Assembly (NCBI RefSeq): GCF_024347475.1
Contig: NZ_AP025488.1
Coordinates: 620,001 to 684,000 of the forward strand
Reading direction: 5' to 3'
Length of the DNA stretch: 64,000 bases
Source of the DNA: Vibrio fortis
GTDB taxonomy: Bacteria > Pseudomonadota > Gammaproteobacteria > Enterobacterales > Vibrionaceae
In this document: one piece after another, positions 1-8,177 of the stretch
How the letters are laid out: each line of letters starts with the position of its first letter
Numbering within the stretch: position 1 is the stretch's first letter
Made by a program: the position numbers and the translations under genes
Notes under the pieces: generated by a model
Told to the model about the DNA's origin: nothing
The model's input: the letters and a program-made list of their open reading frames with translations, nothing else
Databases searched by the model: none

Positions 1-1259
1 TGCTTAAGAGATGCGTGCTCAAACCAATGTTCTGGTTGAGTTTGGTTACCAGCCAAATAACAGATCCCTTTTTGCTTGTCACCTTGACTGGCGATCGCCC
101 AACGGTCTCGCCACCAACTCATGTGAACAATGTCGATCTTCTCAAATCCTAAACTATCGTCCCATGCTGCATCTTCCTCAACATACATCAAGTCGACGTT
201 GTTGTTTTGGATTCGTGGCAAGCAGACGCTCAATGCCGCTGATCGTAATAGCGGATCTTGAGGTAGGTAAATAGATACACGTTTGCTCTCATCACACATG
301 TCTAATACGTGAAGGAAATGAGCATAAGAGGTATAAGGTGGGCGAACTAAAGCCCCTTTAGACGGATAGCTAAAAGAGGTGAGGTTACCCATTGGATCTT
401 CGACGTTACCACGAGCAAGAATCACTTGGTATTGCTGCTCAATGCGTTTTTTTAGATCGTCAGACGAGGTTGGTAACTCTAAGTTAGCCTCAGACGAGTG
501 TTCTTTGGAAACGAATCGAGCGACGGAGTCGTAAGGGTTATGATCAATATTGCCAACAGGCTCTTCATTTTGAGAGTAGTTGACGTGTTGACAAAGAATA
601 TAGCCGGAATGCGCTTCGCCCGTAGCAATCCACACCACGCCATTATTACTGTGTGGCTGTAGTCGCTGATAATGGGAAGCAAATTGGTAATCCTTTGCAT
701 GATTAACCCAACGCGCGTCGATCATTGCAAGCTTGCGACGGCAGCGGCTAGCAATATGATCCACGTGATCGTAGAAAGTTTTTGGGTTGATCTCTAGTTT
801 TCTACAGATTTCACGTACGGAATAGCCCATGAACAATAAGCCCATGAGGTTTTCTTGAAACTGGAGTTTTTTGTTGGATCCTGACCACTTATCAACAAAC
901 GTCGATTGGCAATCTTTACAGCGATAGCGTTGTCTATCTCCGCTGTAACCAAAAGCGTGATACAGATGTTTATGAGTGTGAACAGAAAGCCCAAAGTTGT
1001 CGCAGTCATCATTGCGACACGCAGGAAGGCCGTCACTATGGAGGTGACGAAGCCGATGAAGTTCATTCAAAACTTCATGGTTATTAAGTAAGGGGGGGAA
1101 AGCTCCACATTCACGACAAACCATCGCTGGACGCTTTGGGTTTGCATGTTGCAAAACATATCGTTTTGCATCGCTCAAGCCAAAGTTGTCACACGCCAAT
1201 GTTTTACAAAAGTTGAGTTGTAAACCGTCCGCGTCTTTTGGCAGCTCGTCGTTGGACAC
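1..1259 (-). CDS. Zinc-ribbon/helix-turn-helix protein, truncated by left window edge
   Basis: An open frame of 419 complete codons without a stop runs off the left edge. I chose GTG at 1259 because GAGGGGG lies five bases upstream; in-frame TTG codons further upstream have no ribosome site. From this start the protein has two similar zinc ribbons: C18-x4-C23 with C48-x2-C51, and C81-x4-C86 with C114-x2-C117. Both carry a CDNFGLS segment after the first cysteine pair, which suggests an internal duplication. A helix-turn-helix-like stretch follows at about residues 140-167 (GYSVREICRKLEIN). The ribbon plus HTH resembles the N-terminal half of IS1/IS1595-type transposases. I see no clear DDE catalytic pattern, and the protein is longer than IS1 transposase. 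I do not recognise the family. A DNA-binding or domesticated transposase-like role is inference. Confidence 0.75.
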   Translation of the reverse strand, partial: MSNDELPKDADGLQLNFCKTLACDNFGLSDAKRYVLQHANPKRPAMVCRECGAFPPLLNNHEVLNELHRLRHLHSDGLPACRNDDCDNFGLSVHTHKHLYHAFGYSGDRQRYRCKDCQSTFVDKWSGSNKKLQFQENLMGLLFMGYSVREICRKLEINPKTFYDHVDHIASRCRRKLAMIDARWVNHAKDYQFASHYQRLQPHSNNGVVWIATGEAHSGYILCQHVNYSQNEEPVGNIDHNPYDSVARFVSKEHSSEANLELPTSSDDLKKRIEQQYQVILARGNVEDPMGNLTSFSYPSKGALVRPPYTSYAHFLHVLDMCDESKRVSIYLPQDPLLRSAALSVCLPRIQNNNVDLMYVEEDAAWDDSLGFEKIDIVHMSWWRDRWAIASQGDKQKGICYLAGNQTQPEHWFEHASLK

Positions 1260-1264
1260 GATCG

Positions 1265-1271
1265 CCCCCTC
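1265..1271 (-). promoter_or_regulatory. Ribosome binding site deciding the start of the zinc-ribbon gene
   Basis: On the minus strand GAGGGGG stands five bases before GTG 1259. It is the only Shine-Dalgarno-like sequence near the head of this frame, so it favours GTG over the upstream TTG codons. Confidence 0.55.
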
Positions 1272-1340
1272 GGGATTATTTGGGCAGCCAAGCGAACCTG
1301 GCTGCGGGGTATTGCTTTTCAATGTATCGTTTATCAAGGA

Positions 1341-2051
1341 TTAGATGTTGATAGCTGTCTCTAGAGCTACTTTCATCATATCGTTGAACGATTTTTGACG
1401 CTCTTCAGAGCTTAGTTTTTCACCACGGATAATGTGGTCAGAAACTGTTAGGATAGTCAGTGCTTTTGCGCCTAGGTCAGCAGCAACGCCGTAGATACCA
1501 GCAGCTTCCATATCAACACCTAGGATGCCTAGTTTTTCCATCTTCTCAAAGATGTCAGCTTCAGGAGTGTAGAATAGGTCTGCAGAGAATACGTTACCTA
1601 CTTTTACTGGTACTTCTTGAGCACGCGCTTGGTTTACAGCTTCTTCTAGAAGACCGAAATCAGCGATTGCTGCGAAGTCGTGGTCGTTAAAACGAATGCG
1701 GTTAACTTTAGAGTCAGTTGATGCACCCATACCGATAACAACGTCCATTAGTTTAACGTCGTCGCGTACTGCGCCACAGCTACCAACACGGATAACATTT
1801 TTTACACCGTACTCAGCAATAAGTTCGTGAACGTAGATGCAGCATGAAGGGATACCCATACCGTGGCCCATTACAGAAACTTTCTTACCTTTGTAAGTGC
1901 CTGTGTAGCCGAACATGTTACGAACATCACAAACTTGCTTCACGTCATCAAGGAATGTTTCAGCGATGTATTTTGCGCGAAGTGGGTCACCCGGCATCAG
2001 TACAGTTTCAGCGAAATCACCAGCTTGTGCGTTAATATGAGGTGTAGCCAT
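1341..2051 (-). CDS. deoD: Purine nucleoside phosphorylase, DeoD type
   Basis: This cytoplasmic hexameric enzyme splits purine (deoxy)nucleosides with phosphate into free base and (deoxy)ribose-1-phosphate, in nucleoside salvage. The 236 residues are close to the 239 of E. coli DeoD. Family landmarks are present: N-terminal His5, the phosphate loop PGDPLRAKY at 20-28, RVGSCGA near 88, VDMEAAG for ribose binding, and SDH with the catalytic Asp. The start is supported by GGAG seven bases before ATG. Vibrio genomes usually carry another deoD in the deoCABD operon; this copy stands alone. A CRP-like site lies about 115 bp upstream, suggesting catabolite control. The stop codon is followed, in the same frame, by the zinc-ribbon gene. 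Confidence 0.96.
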   Translation of the reverse strand: MATPHINAQAGDFAETVLMPGDPLRAKYIAETFLDDVKQVCDVRNMFGYTGTYKGKKVSVMGHGMGIPSCCIYVHELIAEYGVKNVIRVGSCGAVRDDVKLMDVVIGMGASTDSKVNRIRFNDHDFAAIADFGLLEEAVNQARAQEVPVKVGNVFSADLFYTPEADIFEKMEKLGILGVDMEAAGIYGVAADLGAKALTILTVSDHIIRGEKLSSEERQKSFNDMMKVALETAINI

Positions 2052-2393
2052 TGTCGTTCTCCAAATTTATAGCGGTAATTATAGGAACAGAATTTTTAAT
2101 TACCGTTTCTGTTGAATTGAATTCGTTTCGATGAGGCAATATTAGCGAGTTAAAATGGGATTCCTTGAGAGGCGGGTCACAAAAAGAGGCGTTTACAACA
2201 ATTGTTCGATCATTGATAACTAAATTTGTTGAAACCGCAAAGGCAATCGATTTTGCCAAGCTGATATCTGTTGAATTAAAGAGGGAAGCATCAACTATGG
2301 TGCGATTCGTACGCGAAACAGAGTTTAAGAGCATTGTCGAGACAAGGATTCAGCATTAATCTAAAATGATAATAATAAAAAATAGGGTTATTT
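2052..2393. other. Intergenic region between divergent deoD and ldtA
   Basis: The 342 bp hold promoters for both divergent genes and one CRP-like palindrome at 2166-2181. Short open frames exist on both strands, but they lack ribosome sites and recognisable sequence, so I call no gene here. Confidence 0.6.
2166..2181. promoter_or_regulatory. Candidate CRP-cAMP site
   Basis: TGAGA-N6-TCACA matches the CRP consensus TGTGA-N6-TCACA at nine of ten positions. It sits between deoD and ldtA. Nucleoside catabolism genes are classic CRP targets, so deoD is the likelier one. Assignment rests on consensus match only. Confidence 0.5.
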
Positions 2394-3362
2394 ATGTTGT
2401 ACCGCTCAAGCTCAACGCTTCTTAACGTAGTAAAAAAACGAATAATTAAAAAACGCATTGCCGTTGCTTCGTTGCTGGCGACTAGCCTTTATTCTGCCTT
2501 TAGTTTTGGCGCAACGTTTGAATTGCCGCCGAGTGACAGCCGTGTTGTTGGTCGGATTCAACATCATGAAGTGGTGGCAGGAGAAACATTAGCTCTGATT
2601 GCTAAGCAGTATGATATTGGCTTTTTGTCCCTGATGGCGGCAAATAAAGGGGTCGATCCATTTCTGCCAGCAGAAGGCTATGTGCTGAGCATTCCGAGTC
2701 GCTTTATTCTCCCTGACACTCCACGCCAAGGGGTTGTTATCAATTTAGCCGAATTAAGACTTTACTATTTTGAGCCCGAGAAGAACCTTGTTCATGTGTT
2801 CCCCGTTGGCATTGGGCGAGTAGGACGAGACACGCCAGAAATGGTCACAACGATTAGCCAAAAACGACCAAACCCGACGTGGACGCCACCTAAATCTATT
2901 CGTGAAGAATACTTGAGCAAAGGCATTGAGCTGCCACCTGTCGTACCAGCAGGGCCAGAGAACCCTTTAGGTGATTACGCTTTGAGGCTGGCTTATGGCG
3001 CTGGAGATTACCTTATCCATGGCACTAATAAAGACTTTGGGATTGGCCTTCGTGTCAGCTCGGGTTGTATTCGAATGGAGCCGAAAGACATTGAATGGTT
3101 GTTTGATAAGGTGAATAAAGGTGAGAAGGTCACCATCATCAACGAACCTATTAAGGTGGCATTAGAGCCAGATAGGAGTGTGTTTGTAGAAGCGCATGAG
3201 CCTTTGACACGCAGTGATGGTTCTAAAAAGCCGTTAACGATTCCCATTGAACTAAAGTGGTGGCTAGACGAAGCCGATGTATCTAATTCGAAAGCTAAAT
3301 CTGTAATTTTCGCTCAGAATGGTGTGCCTGTAGAGATAGCCCCTCCCACCCAGCAGTGGTAG
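2394..3362 (+). CDS. ldtA: L,D-transpeptidase (YkuD family) with LysM
   Basis: A periplasmic enzyme that makes 3-3 peptidoglycan crosslinks or attaches Braun lipoprotein to meso-DAP. The 322-residue protein has a basic N-terminus and hydrophobic export segment ending near residue 40, a LysM-like peptidoglycan-binding region at about 57-102, and a YkuD domain at about 112-250. The catalytic signature is visible: HGTNK with His209, then SSGCIRM with nucleophile Cys225. An ErfK/YbiS-type C-terminal extension follows. The neighbouring convergent gene encodes the Lpp-like substrate, which supports a lipoprotein-anchoring or crosslinking role. V. cholerae LdtA lies, as I recall, at the equivalent place on chromosome II. 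AGGG lies seven bases before the ATG. Which reaction dominates cannot be read from sequence. Confidence 0.9.
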   Translation: MLYRSSSTLLNVVKKRIIKKRIAVASLLATSLYSAFSFGATFELPPSDSRVVGRIQHHEVVAGETLALIAKQYDIGFLSLMAANKGVDPFLPAEGYVLSIPSRFILPDTPRQGVVINLAELRLYYFEPEKNLVHVFPVGIGRVGRDTPEMVTTISQKRPNPTWTPPKSIREEYLSKGIELPPVVPAGPENPLGDYALRLAYGAGDYLIHGTNKDFGIGLRVSSGCIRMEPKDIEWLFDKVNKGEKVTIINEPIKVALEPDRSVFVEAHEPLTRSDGSKKPLTIPIELKWWLDEADVSNSKAKSVIFAQNGVPVEIAPPTQQW

Positions 3363-3436
3363 CGCTAGGCACTGTTATCTGAATTTGAATGAACACATTT
3401 AGTTTGTTTGCTGCAATATGTTCGACACAAACAAAA

Positions 3437-3460
3437 GCGCCACTGCAAAAGCAGTGGCGC
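3437..3460 (-). terminator. Rho-independent terminator of lpp
   Basis: A perfect 10-bp stem GCGCCACTGC/GCAGTGGCGC with a four-base loop. Read on the minus strand it is followed by TTTTGTTTG, which fits termination of lpp just downstream of its stop. Confidence 0.85.
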
Positions 3461-3480
3461 ACAACTCATTGGTACATAAA

Positions 3481-3747
3481 TTATTTAGTGTACGAGCTTG
3501 CGATATTGTCGATACGCTCATTAGCACGCATCGCTTCTTCTTTCGCTGCCATCGCCGCGTCGTTAGCTTCTTGAGCTTTCATTTCTGCGTCTGATTTTTC
3601 ATTCTTAAGTGCTTCAACTTCACTGCTTAGTTGAGCTACTTGGTTTGATAGCTGTTCCATCTCCGACATTGCCGCCTCTTCTGGATCTGAAGAACAACCT
3701 GCCAATACGAACACAGAGGCTGCAGCTGCGATTAACACCTTATTCAT
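3481..3747 (-). CDS. lpp: Braun-type major outer-membrane lipoprotein Lpp
   Basis: A small structural lipoprotein that tethers the outer membrane to peptidoglycan. I start at ATG 3747, with AAGGAG six bases upstream, giving 88 residues; an upstream in-frame ATG would add nine non-signal residues. The signal peptide ends in the lipobox LAGC, with Cys18 as the lipidated residue. The mature 71 residues are a heptad-repeat coiled coil rich in Ala, Glu and Lys, without Pro after the first few residues. The last residue is Lys, in SYTK, matching the C-terminal Lys of E. coli Lpp that is joined to DAP. Adjacent ldtA encodes the enzyme class that makes this bond. Strong ribosome site and terminator suggest high expression. 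Confidence 0.92.
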   Translation of the reverse strand: MNKVLIAAAASVFVLAGCSSDPEEAAMSEMEQLSNQVAQLSSEVEALKNEKSDAEMKAQEANDAAMAAKEEAMRANERIDNIASSYTK

Positions 3748-4109
3748 AAGAACTCCTTGCTTATTGATCATCAAAAGATGCGCTATACATTCTTAATCAT
3801 ATAGTCGCTTCAACATTGATTGTAGCGACTAATTACTTAAGCGCAAAAGTGATCCTACGAAAAATTGCCAAATTATTGAGGTAATTAGCAAGGTGTCACA
3901 CTGATTCTCAAAAGTGAGAACGATAAAACCCTCGAAGATAAGAGGTTGATATCTGTATGATGCTTCACACTAATTTACCGCATGTATACTCGAAGACTCA
4001 GTAAAAAGCCGGATAAATTTTATGTGATCTCTATCCTTGTAAAGGGGTTTCGCGGTATCATGTCGCGTTAAAATATTTTTATTCAATACCATCAAGACTG
4101 GAGAGTCCT
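3748..4109. other. Intergenic region before the DEAD-box helicase
   Basis: About 360 bp, AT-rich, between divergent lpp and the helicase gene. It must hold both promoters. It leaves room for a long 5' UTR, as seen in cold-inducible helicase genes, but I identified no specific motif. Confidence 0.4.
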
Positions 4110-5441
4110 TTGCACTTTAAAGATTTAGGCTTAGATAACCGCTTACTGAAGAACTTAAAACATTACGACTTTAAGAAAGCGACAGAGATCCAATCAAAAG
4201 CGATCCCTGTTGCTATTGCCGGTAAGGATCTATTGGCTTCATCAAAAACGGGATCAGGTAAAACATTGGCATTTGTACTGCCGATGATTCACAAGGCATT
4301 AAAAACAAAAGCGTTTTCTGCTCGTGATCCTCGTGGTGTAATCTTGGCTCCTACTCGTGAACTTGCTAAGCAGGTGTATGGCGAATTACGCAGTATGCTT
4401 GGTGGTTTATCTTACGAGGCGACACTGATCTTAGGTGGTGAAAACTTTAACGACCAAGTTAAAGCACTTCGTAAATACCCTCGCTTTATTGTTGCGACTC
4501 CTGGCCGTTTAGCAGACCACCTAGAACACCGCTCGTTGTTCCTAGATGGTGTTGAAACGCTGATCCTTGATGAAGCTGACCGTATGCTTGATTTAGGTTT
4601 CGCTCCAGAATTGCGCCGTATCGCTAATGCAGCGAAACACCGCCGTCGTCAAACCTTGATGTTCTCTGCAACACTTGATCACGCCGAAGTGAACGACATT
4701 GCAAATGAGATGCTAGACGCACCTAAGCGTATTGCGATCGGTGTTTCAAATGAGCAGCATCTTGATATCACACAGAAGTTCTACCTATGTGACCACCTAG
4801 ACCATAAAGAGGCGATTCTAGATCGCGTTTTGGAAGAGGCTGAATACCGTCAGGTTATGATCTTCACGGCAACTCGTGCTGATACTGATCGTCTAACAGA
4901 AAAGCTAAACGAGAAGAAACTAAAAGCTGTCGCATTGAGTGGTAATCTAAACCAAACTCAACGTAATGCCATCATGAGCCAGTTCGAGCGTGCGGTTTAC
5001 AAGATTCTGGTCACTACAGATGTGGCTTCTCGTGGTATTGATATTCCAAACGTGAGCCACGTAATTAACTTTGATATGCCTAAGCACACGGAAGAGTATG
5101 TTCACCGTGTTGGTCGTACCGGCCGTGCAGGTAATAAAGGTGATGCGATCTCTTTGGTTGGTCCAAAAGATTGGGACAGCTTCAAGCGTGTTGAGCTTTA
5201 TCTACAGCAAGATCTTAACTTCTCAGTTCTTGAAGGACTAAAAGGTAAGTTCAAAGGCATCAAGCCTCGCAAACCTGCTTTCAAGAAGGGCGGTCCTGCT
5301 AAAAAAACGGGTAAACCTCAAGCGAAGAAGACAGCGAAGAAACCAGTTAAACGCGATAAGAGCTTCCACCAGAATGTGGCTGTGGGTGATTCAGTCTTCA
5401 TCCCTAAAAAGAAAGTCGCACCTAAAGTCGACGACGAATAA
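4110..5441 (+). CDS. ATP-dependent DEAD-box RNA helicase, RhlE-like
   Basis: A cytoplasmic RNA helicase that remodels structured RNA and ribosomal precursors. Two RecA-like domains (about 1-205 and 215-375) show the canonical motifs: Q motif near 22-28 (TEIQ), Walker A ASSKTGSGKT at 43-52, PTREL at 81-85, TPGR at 130-133, DEAD at 154-157, SAT at 186-188, and VHRVGRTGRAG for motif VI. The last 60 or so residues form a Lys-rich unstructured tail, typical of RNA-binding extensions in this group. The start is TTG 4110, with GGAG six bases upstream. No ATG near the N-terminus would keep the Q motif. A terminator follows the stop. Assignment to an exact subfamily (RhlE rather than SrmB) is by overall similarity only. 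Confidence 0.93.
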   Translation: MHFKDLGLDNRLLKNLKHYDFKKATEIQSKAIPVAIAGKDLLASSKTGSGKTLAFVLPMIHKALKTKAFSARDPRGVILAPTRELAKQVYGELRSMLGGLSYEATLILGGENFNDQVKALRKYPRFIVATPGRLADHLEHRSLFLDGVETLILDEADRMLDLGFAPELRRIANAAKHRRRQTLMFSATLDHAEVNDIANEMLDAPKRIAIGVSNEQHLDITQKFYLCDHLDHKEAILDRVLEEAEYRQVMIFTATRADTDRLTEKLNEKKLKAVALSGNLNQTQRNAIMSQFERAVYKILVTTDVASRGIDIPNVSHVINFDMPKHTEEYVHRVGRTGRAGNKGDAISLVGPKDWDSFKRVELYLQQDLNFSVLEGLKGKFKGIKPRKPAFKKGGPAKKTGKPQAKKTAKKPVKRDKSFHQNVAVGDSVFIPKKKVAPKVDDE

Positions 5442-5446
5442 ATATG

Positions 5447-5473
5447 AAAACCGCCGGAATGGCGGTTTTCTTT
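5447..5473 (+). terminator. Rho-independent terminator after helicase gene
   Basis: The stem AAAACCGCC/GGCGGTTTT with a five-base loop is followed by CTTTT. It lies just after the helicase stop and ahead of the convergent tlh stop, so it may act in both directions. Confidence 0.85.
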
Positions 5474-5494
5474 TATTTGCACTGTCGGATATCT

Positions 5495-6742
5495 TTAAAA
5501 GTCGAAGGTCGACATTGAATTCATCAGTATATGCGTTGCGATGTATTTATGAGTTGCTGTGGTTGGGTGTGTCACGCCCCAAAATACATAGCTATCAGAA
5601 CCATAAGTTGCACAGTCGTTGGTTAGACTATGGCTGTATAGGTAGTCTTGAGATGCACTACGATTAATATCTAGGCAGGCATCTTTTGCGTTTCTGAATC
5701 CGTGTTTTTGTGGGTTGCTGGTGATGCTAGAGAATAGAGCGTGCGCATCAAATAGGATCACGTTGTCACCTTTGCTTTGATAGTACTCTGCTTGTTCTTT
5801 GATGAACTGGTTGAACGCCAGAATCTTGCCGCGAACGGTCTCGATTTCTTGGGCCGTTGAGTACTTAAACTGAGGGGCTTTGGTCGCATCTGGTAGGGTG
5901 AACAACAGAATGTTTTTTGCGCCAGCGTCGGTCAGGCGAATCAGTGCGCTACTAAAGTCAGCTTTTACATCAGCCACTTCACGTCCGTAATTCATAAAGT
6001 CATTCAATCCAAACTCTAATGTGAATAGCGTGTTCTCTGGGCGATAATTTTTCGCCATCTTCATGTAAGTCAGGTACGAAGTGACCTGATCATAGACACC
6101 AGTTAGAGCGACATATTGGTTGGTTCCTGCTGCGCCACCCACAGCCCAGTTATAGAGTGGAACGCCCTTATCGTTAGCCAAGTATTCAGTCCAAACAAAG
6201 CCGTTAGAGAAGTGACCCAAGAACCAAGAATTAGGGTTAGGGAAAATCCATTGTGACCCATTAAATAGGTTGCCCGTGTCTGAAAGACTATCGCCAAAAG
6301 CAACAACTCGGTTGATTTGATTCGCTTGAAAGCCGTGATCGTTAGTCCAGATAGAATGGTTGTAAGAGAAGCGGTTGTCAGCGGCAAAGTAGGTGATGTC
6401 GGCTTTGTCGTGCTGAACATCCAAGGTGTCTACACAACGCTGCTTGATCTCTTGTTGCGGAGTCTCGCTATAGAACATATTTTTAAAGGAGATCGATGAC
6501 CACCAGTAACCGTCAATGGTGTAATAGTCTCCGTTTTCCTTTCTAGCCCACTCCCAGTCGGTCGCTGGTGAATCATGGCTTGCATCCGTTCGATACCAAC
6601 ACCTAACGTAGGTATAGGTGGAGGCTGATTGTGTTTGTGCGACTTGAGCTGATGTGATTGCTTCTGGAGTCATACTATTGTCTTGTGCGGAGGCGGCACC
6701 AAATGGCATCAATAGAGCCAAAACTAACGTTGTCTTTTTCAT
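5495..6742 (-). CDS. tlh: Thermolabile haemolysin / GDSL phospholipase
   Basis: A secreted phospholipase/lecithinase of the Vibrio TLH family that releases fatty acids from phosphatidylcholine and can lyse red cells. The 415-residue protein has a signal peptide ending ASA-Q, an N-terminal Vibrio-specific domain to about 130, and an SGNH/GDSL hydrolase domain. Block I is FGDSLSDTGN with Ser152; the GxND block is GLND with Asn247; the C-terminal histidine is His392 in THPT. The usual D-x-x-H acid is replaced by Gly389. This matches the Ser-His-Gly, chloride-assisted site described for V. vulnificus PlpA, so the enzyme is probably active. It is divergent from lipA, making a lipolytic locus. Confidence 0.93.
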   Translation of the reverse strand: MKKTTLVLALLMPFGAASAQDNSMTPEAITSAQVAQTQSASTYTYVRCWYRTDASHDSPATDWEWARKENGDYYTIDGYWWSSISFKNMFYSETPQQEIKQRCVDTLDVQHDKADITYFAADNRFSYNHSIWTNDHGFQANQINRVVAFGDSLSDTGNLFNGSQWIFPNPNSWFLGHFSNGFVWTEYLANDKGVPLYNWAVGGAAGTNQYVALTGVYDQVTSYLTYMKMAKNYRPENTLFTLEFGLNDFMNYGREVADVKADFSSALIRLTDAGAKNILLFTLPDATKAPQFKYSTAQEIETVRGKILAFNQFIKEQAEYYQSKGDNVILFDAHALFSSITSNPQKHGFRNAKDACLDINRSASQDYLYSHSLTNDCATYGSDSYVFWGVTHPTTATHKYIATHILMNSMSTFDF

Positions 6743-7207
6743 ATATAGGTTCTTTCAATCGATTGTAAGAAGTTGAATAGACCAGTTATCAGTATCAGTT
6801 ATTGAAAACTGGTCAGACCTATATCTCTTAGTGATGTGTTTTGGTCAATCCATTTGATTTTATAATTTTCTTTATCTGGTACTAAGATCCATTTTTCAAC
6901 GTAAAACCGCTCAAAATTTGTCCTTTGTTTGTTCTCGAAAACTTCATCTCAATCACTCAAGTTTTTCCATACTTCGCCTAAATCAATTAAAAACAACAAG
7001 TTAAATGGGTGGCGTTTATTAAGCTAAGACAGCAGATAGAGATTTGATCATAACGATTTGTGGCTGTGTGAATGTATTGTTGATGTTTAATTTAGATGTT
7101 GAATGGTGGCTATTGCTCACGATTTCTAATTTATAAATTTCTACTTTTTGAATTCCTCTCCTAGCTTTTCAACTCATCCGAGGTCTAATTAGTTAAGGAG
7201 AAAGACG
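6743..7207. other. Divergent promoter region of tlh and lipA
   Basis: About 465 bp, AT-rich, without a credible gene. It must carry the promoters of tlh (minus) and lipA-lifO (plus). AAGGAG at 7195-7200 serves the lipA TTG start. I see no operator that can be named with confidence. Confidence 0.5.
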
Positions 7208-8149
7208 TTGAAAAAGATGATGCTGATGGCAGCTCTGTGCATGGGAAGTGCCACTGTGAACGCTGGAACGAGTACCGCACCACTGGAACATTCAGGGTAC
7301 ACACAAACTCAGTACCCAATTGTGTTGGTGCATGGGTTATTTGGTTTCGATACCTTGGCCGGTGTGGACTACTTTTACGGTATTCCTGAATCGCTAGCCA
7401 AAGATGGAGCTAACGTTTACGTCGCACAGGTGTCTGCGACAAACAGTTCTGAAGTGAGAGGCGAGCAGCTTCTTGCTCAAGTAGAAACCATTATCGCGGT
7501 TACTGGCGCAGAGAAGGTTAATTTGGTTGGTCATAGCCATGGCGGCCCGACTGCAAGGTATGTTGGCTCCGTGAGGCCAGATCTCGTGGCGTCAGTGACC
7601 AGTGTCGGTGGGGTTCATAAAGGCTCTAAAGTCGCTGATTTGGTGAGAGGGAATGTTGCCGAGGGATCGATAACCGAGTCGATTGCCGTCAAATTGGCTG
7701 GTGGCCTTACAACATTGATTAACTTACTGTCAGGCGGGAGCGATCTTGAGCAAGATGGGCTCGCTTCATTAGAAGCTCTGACCACAGAAGGTTCTCTAGC
7801 ATTTAACCAGCATTATCCAGAGGGTGTCCCTACATCAGCGTGTGGAGACGGAGAGTGGCAAGCTAGCAATGGTGTCTATTACTACTCTTGGACTGGATCG
7901 TCGACCTTCACCAATCTACTTGACCCAACCGATGGGGCGATGACGATTTTAGGCTTGGCGTTTGATGGCCCTAGTGATGGTTTGGTTGGGACTTGCAGTG
8001 CGCATTTAGGTCGAGTGATTGGTGACAATTACAAAATGAATCACTTGGATGAAATCAATGGGACGCTAGGGATCCACCACCTTTTTGAAACAGACCCTGT
8101 CACTCTCTATCGTCAACACGCCAATCGTCTCAAGCTTGCCGGCTTATAA
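7208..8149 (+). CDS. lipA: Secreted triacylglycerol lipase, family I
   Basis: An extracellular lipase that hydrolyses triglycerides. The 313-residue protein has a Sec signal peptide (cleavage near VNA-G at 19-20), the oxyanion segment VLVHGLFGF at about 39-47, and the nucleophile elbow GHSHGG with Ser110. Candidate acid and base are the Asp in GPSDGLVG and the His in KMNHLDEIN near the C-terminus, as in Pseudomonas family I.1/I.2 lipases. Two Cys, in SACG and GTCS, could form the family's disulfide. The start is TTG, with GGAG seven bases upstream. The following gene encodes its dedicated foldase, and type II secretion is the known export route for this family. The product is translocated unfolded and matured in the periplasm. 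Confidence 0.93.
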   Translation: MKKMMLMAALCMGSATVNAGTSTAPLEHSGYTQTQYPIVLVHGLFGFDTLAGVDYFYGIPESLAKDGANVYVAQVSATNSSEVRGEQLLAQVETIIAVTGAEKVNLVGHSHGGPTARYVGSVRPDLVASVTSVGGVHKGSKVADLVRGNVAEGSITESIAVKLAGGLTTLINLLSGGSDLEQDGLASLEALTTEGSLAFNQHYPEGVPTSACGDGEWQASNGVYYYSWTGSSTFTNLLDPTDGAMTILGLAFDGPSDGLVGTCSAHLGRVIGDNYKMNHLDEINGTLGIHHLFETDPVTLYRQHANRLKLAGL

Positions 8150-8177
8150 AGCCAGTTAGTATTAAAGGAGTTACTCA

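Noticed and set aside
1..1259. Intact insertion sequence at the left edge
   Set aside because: The transposase-like head has no visible terminal repeats, target duplication or DDE triad in the part seen.
2165..2359. Small plus-strand frame between deoD and ldtA
   Set aside because: No ribosome site, overlaps the CRP-like site, and no recognisable sequence.
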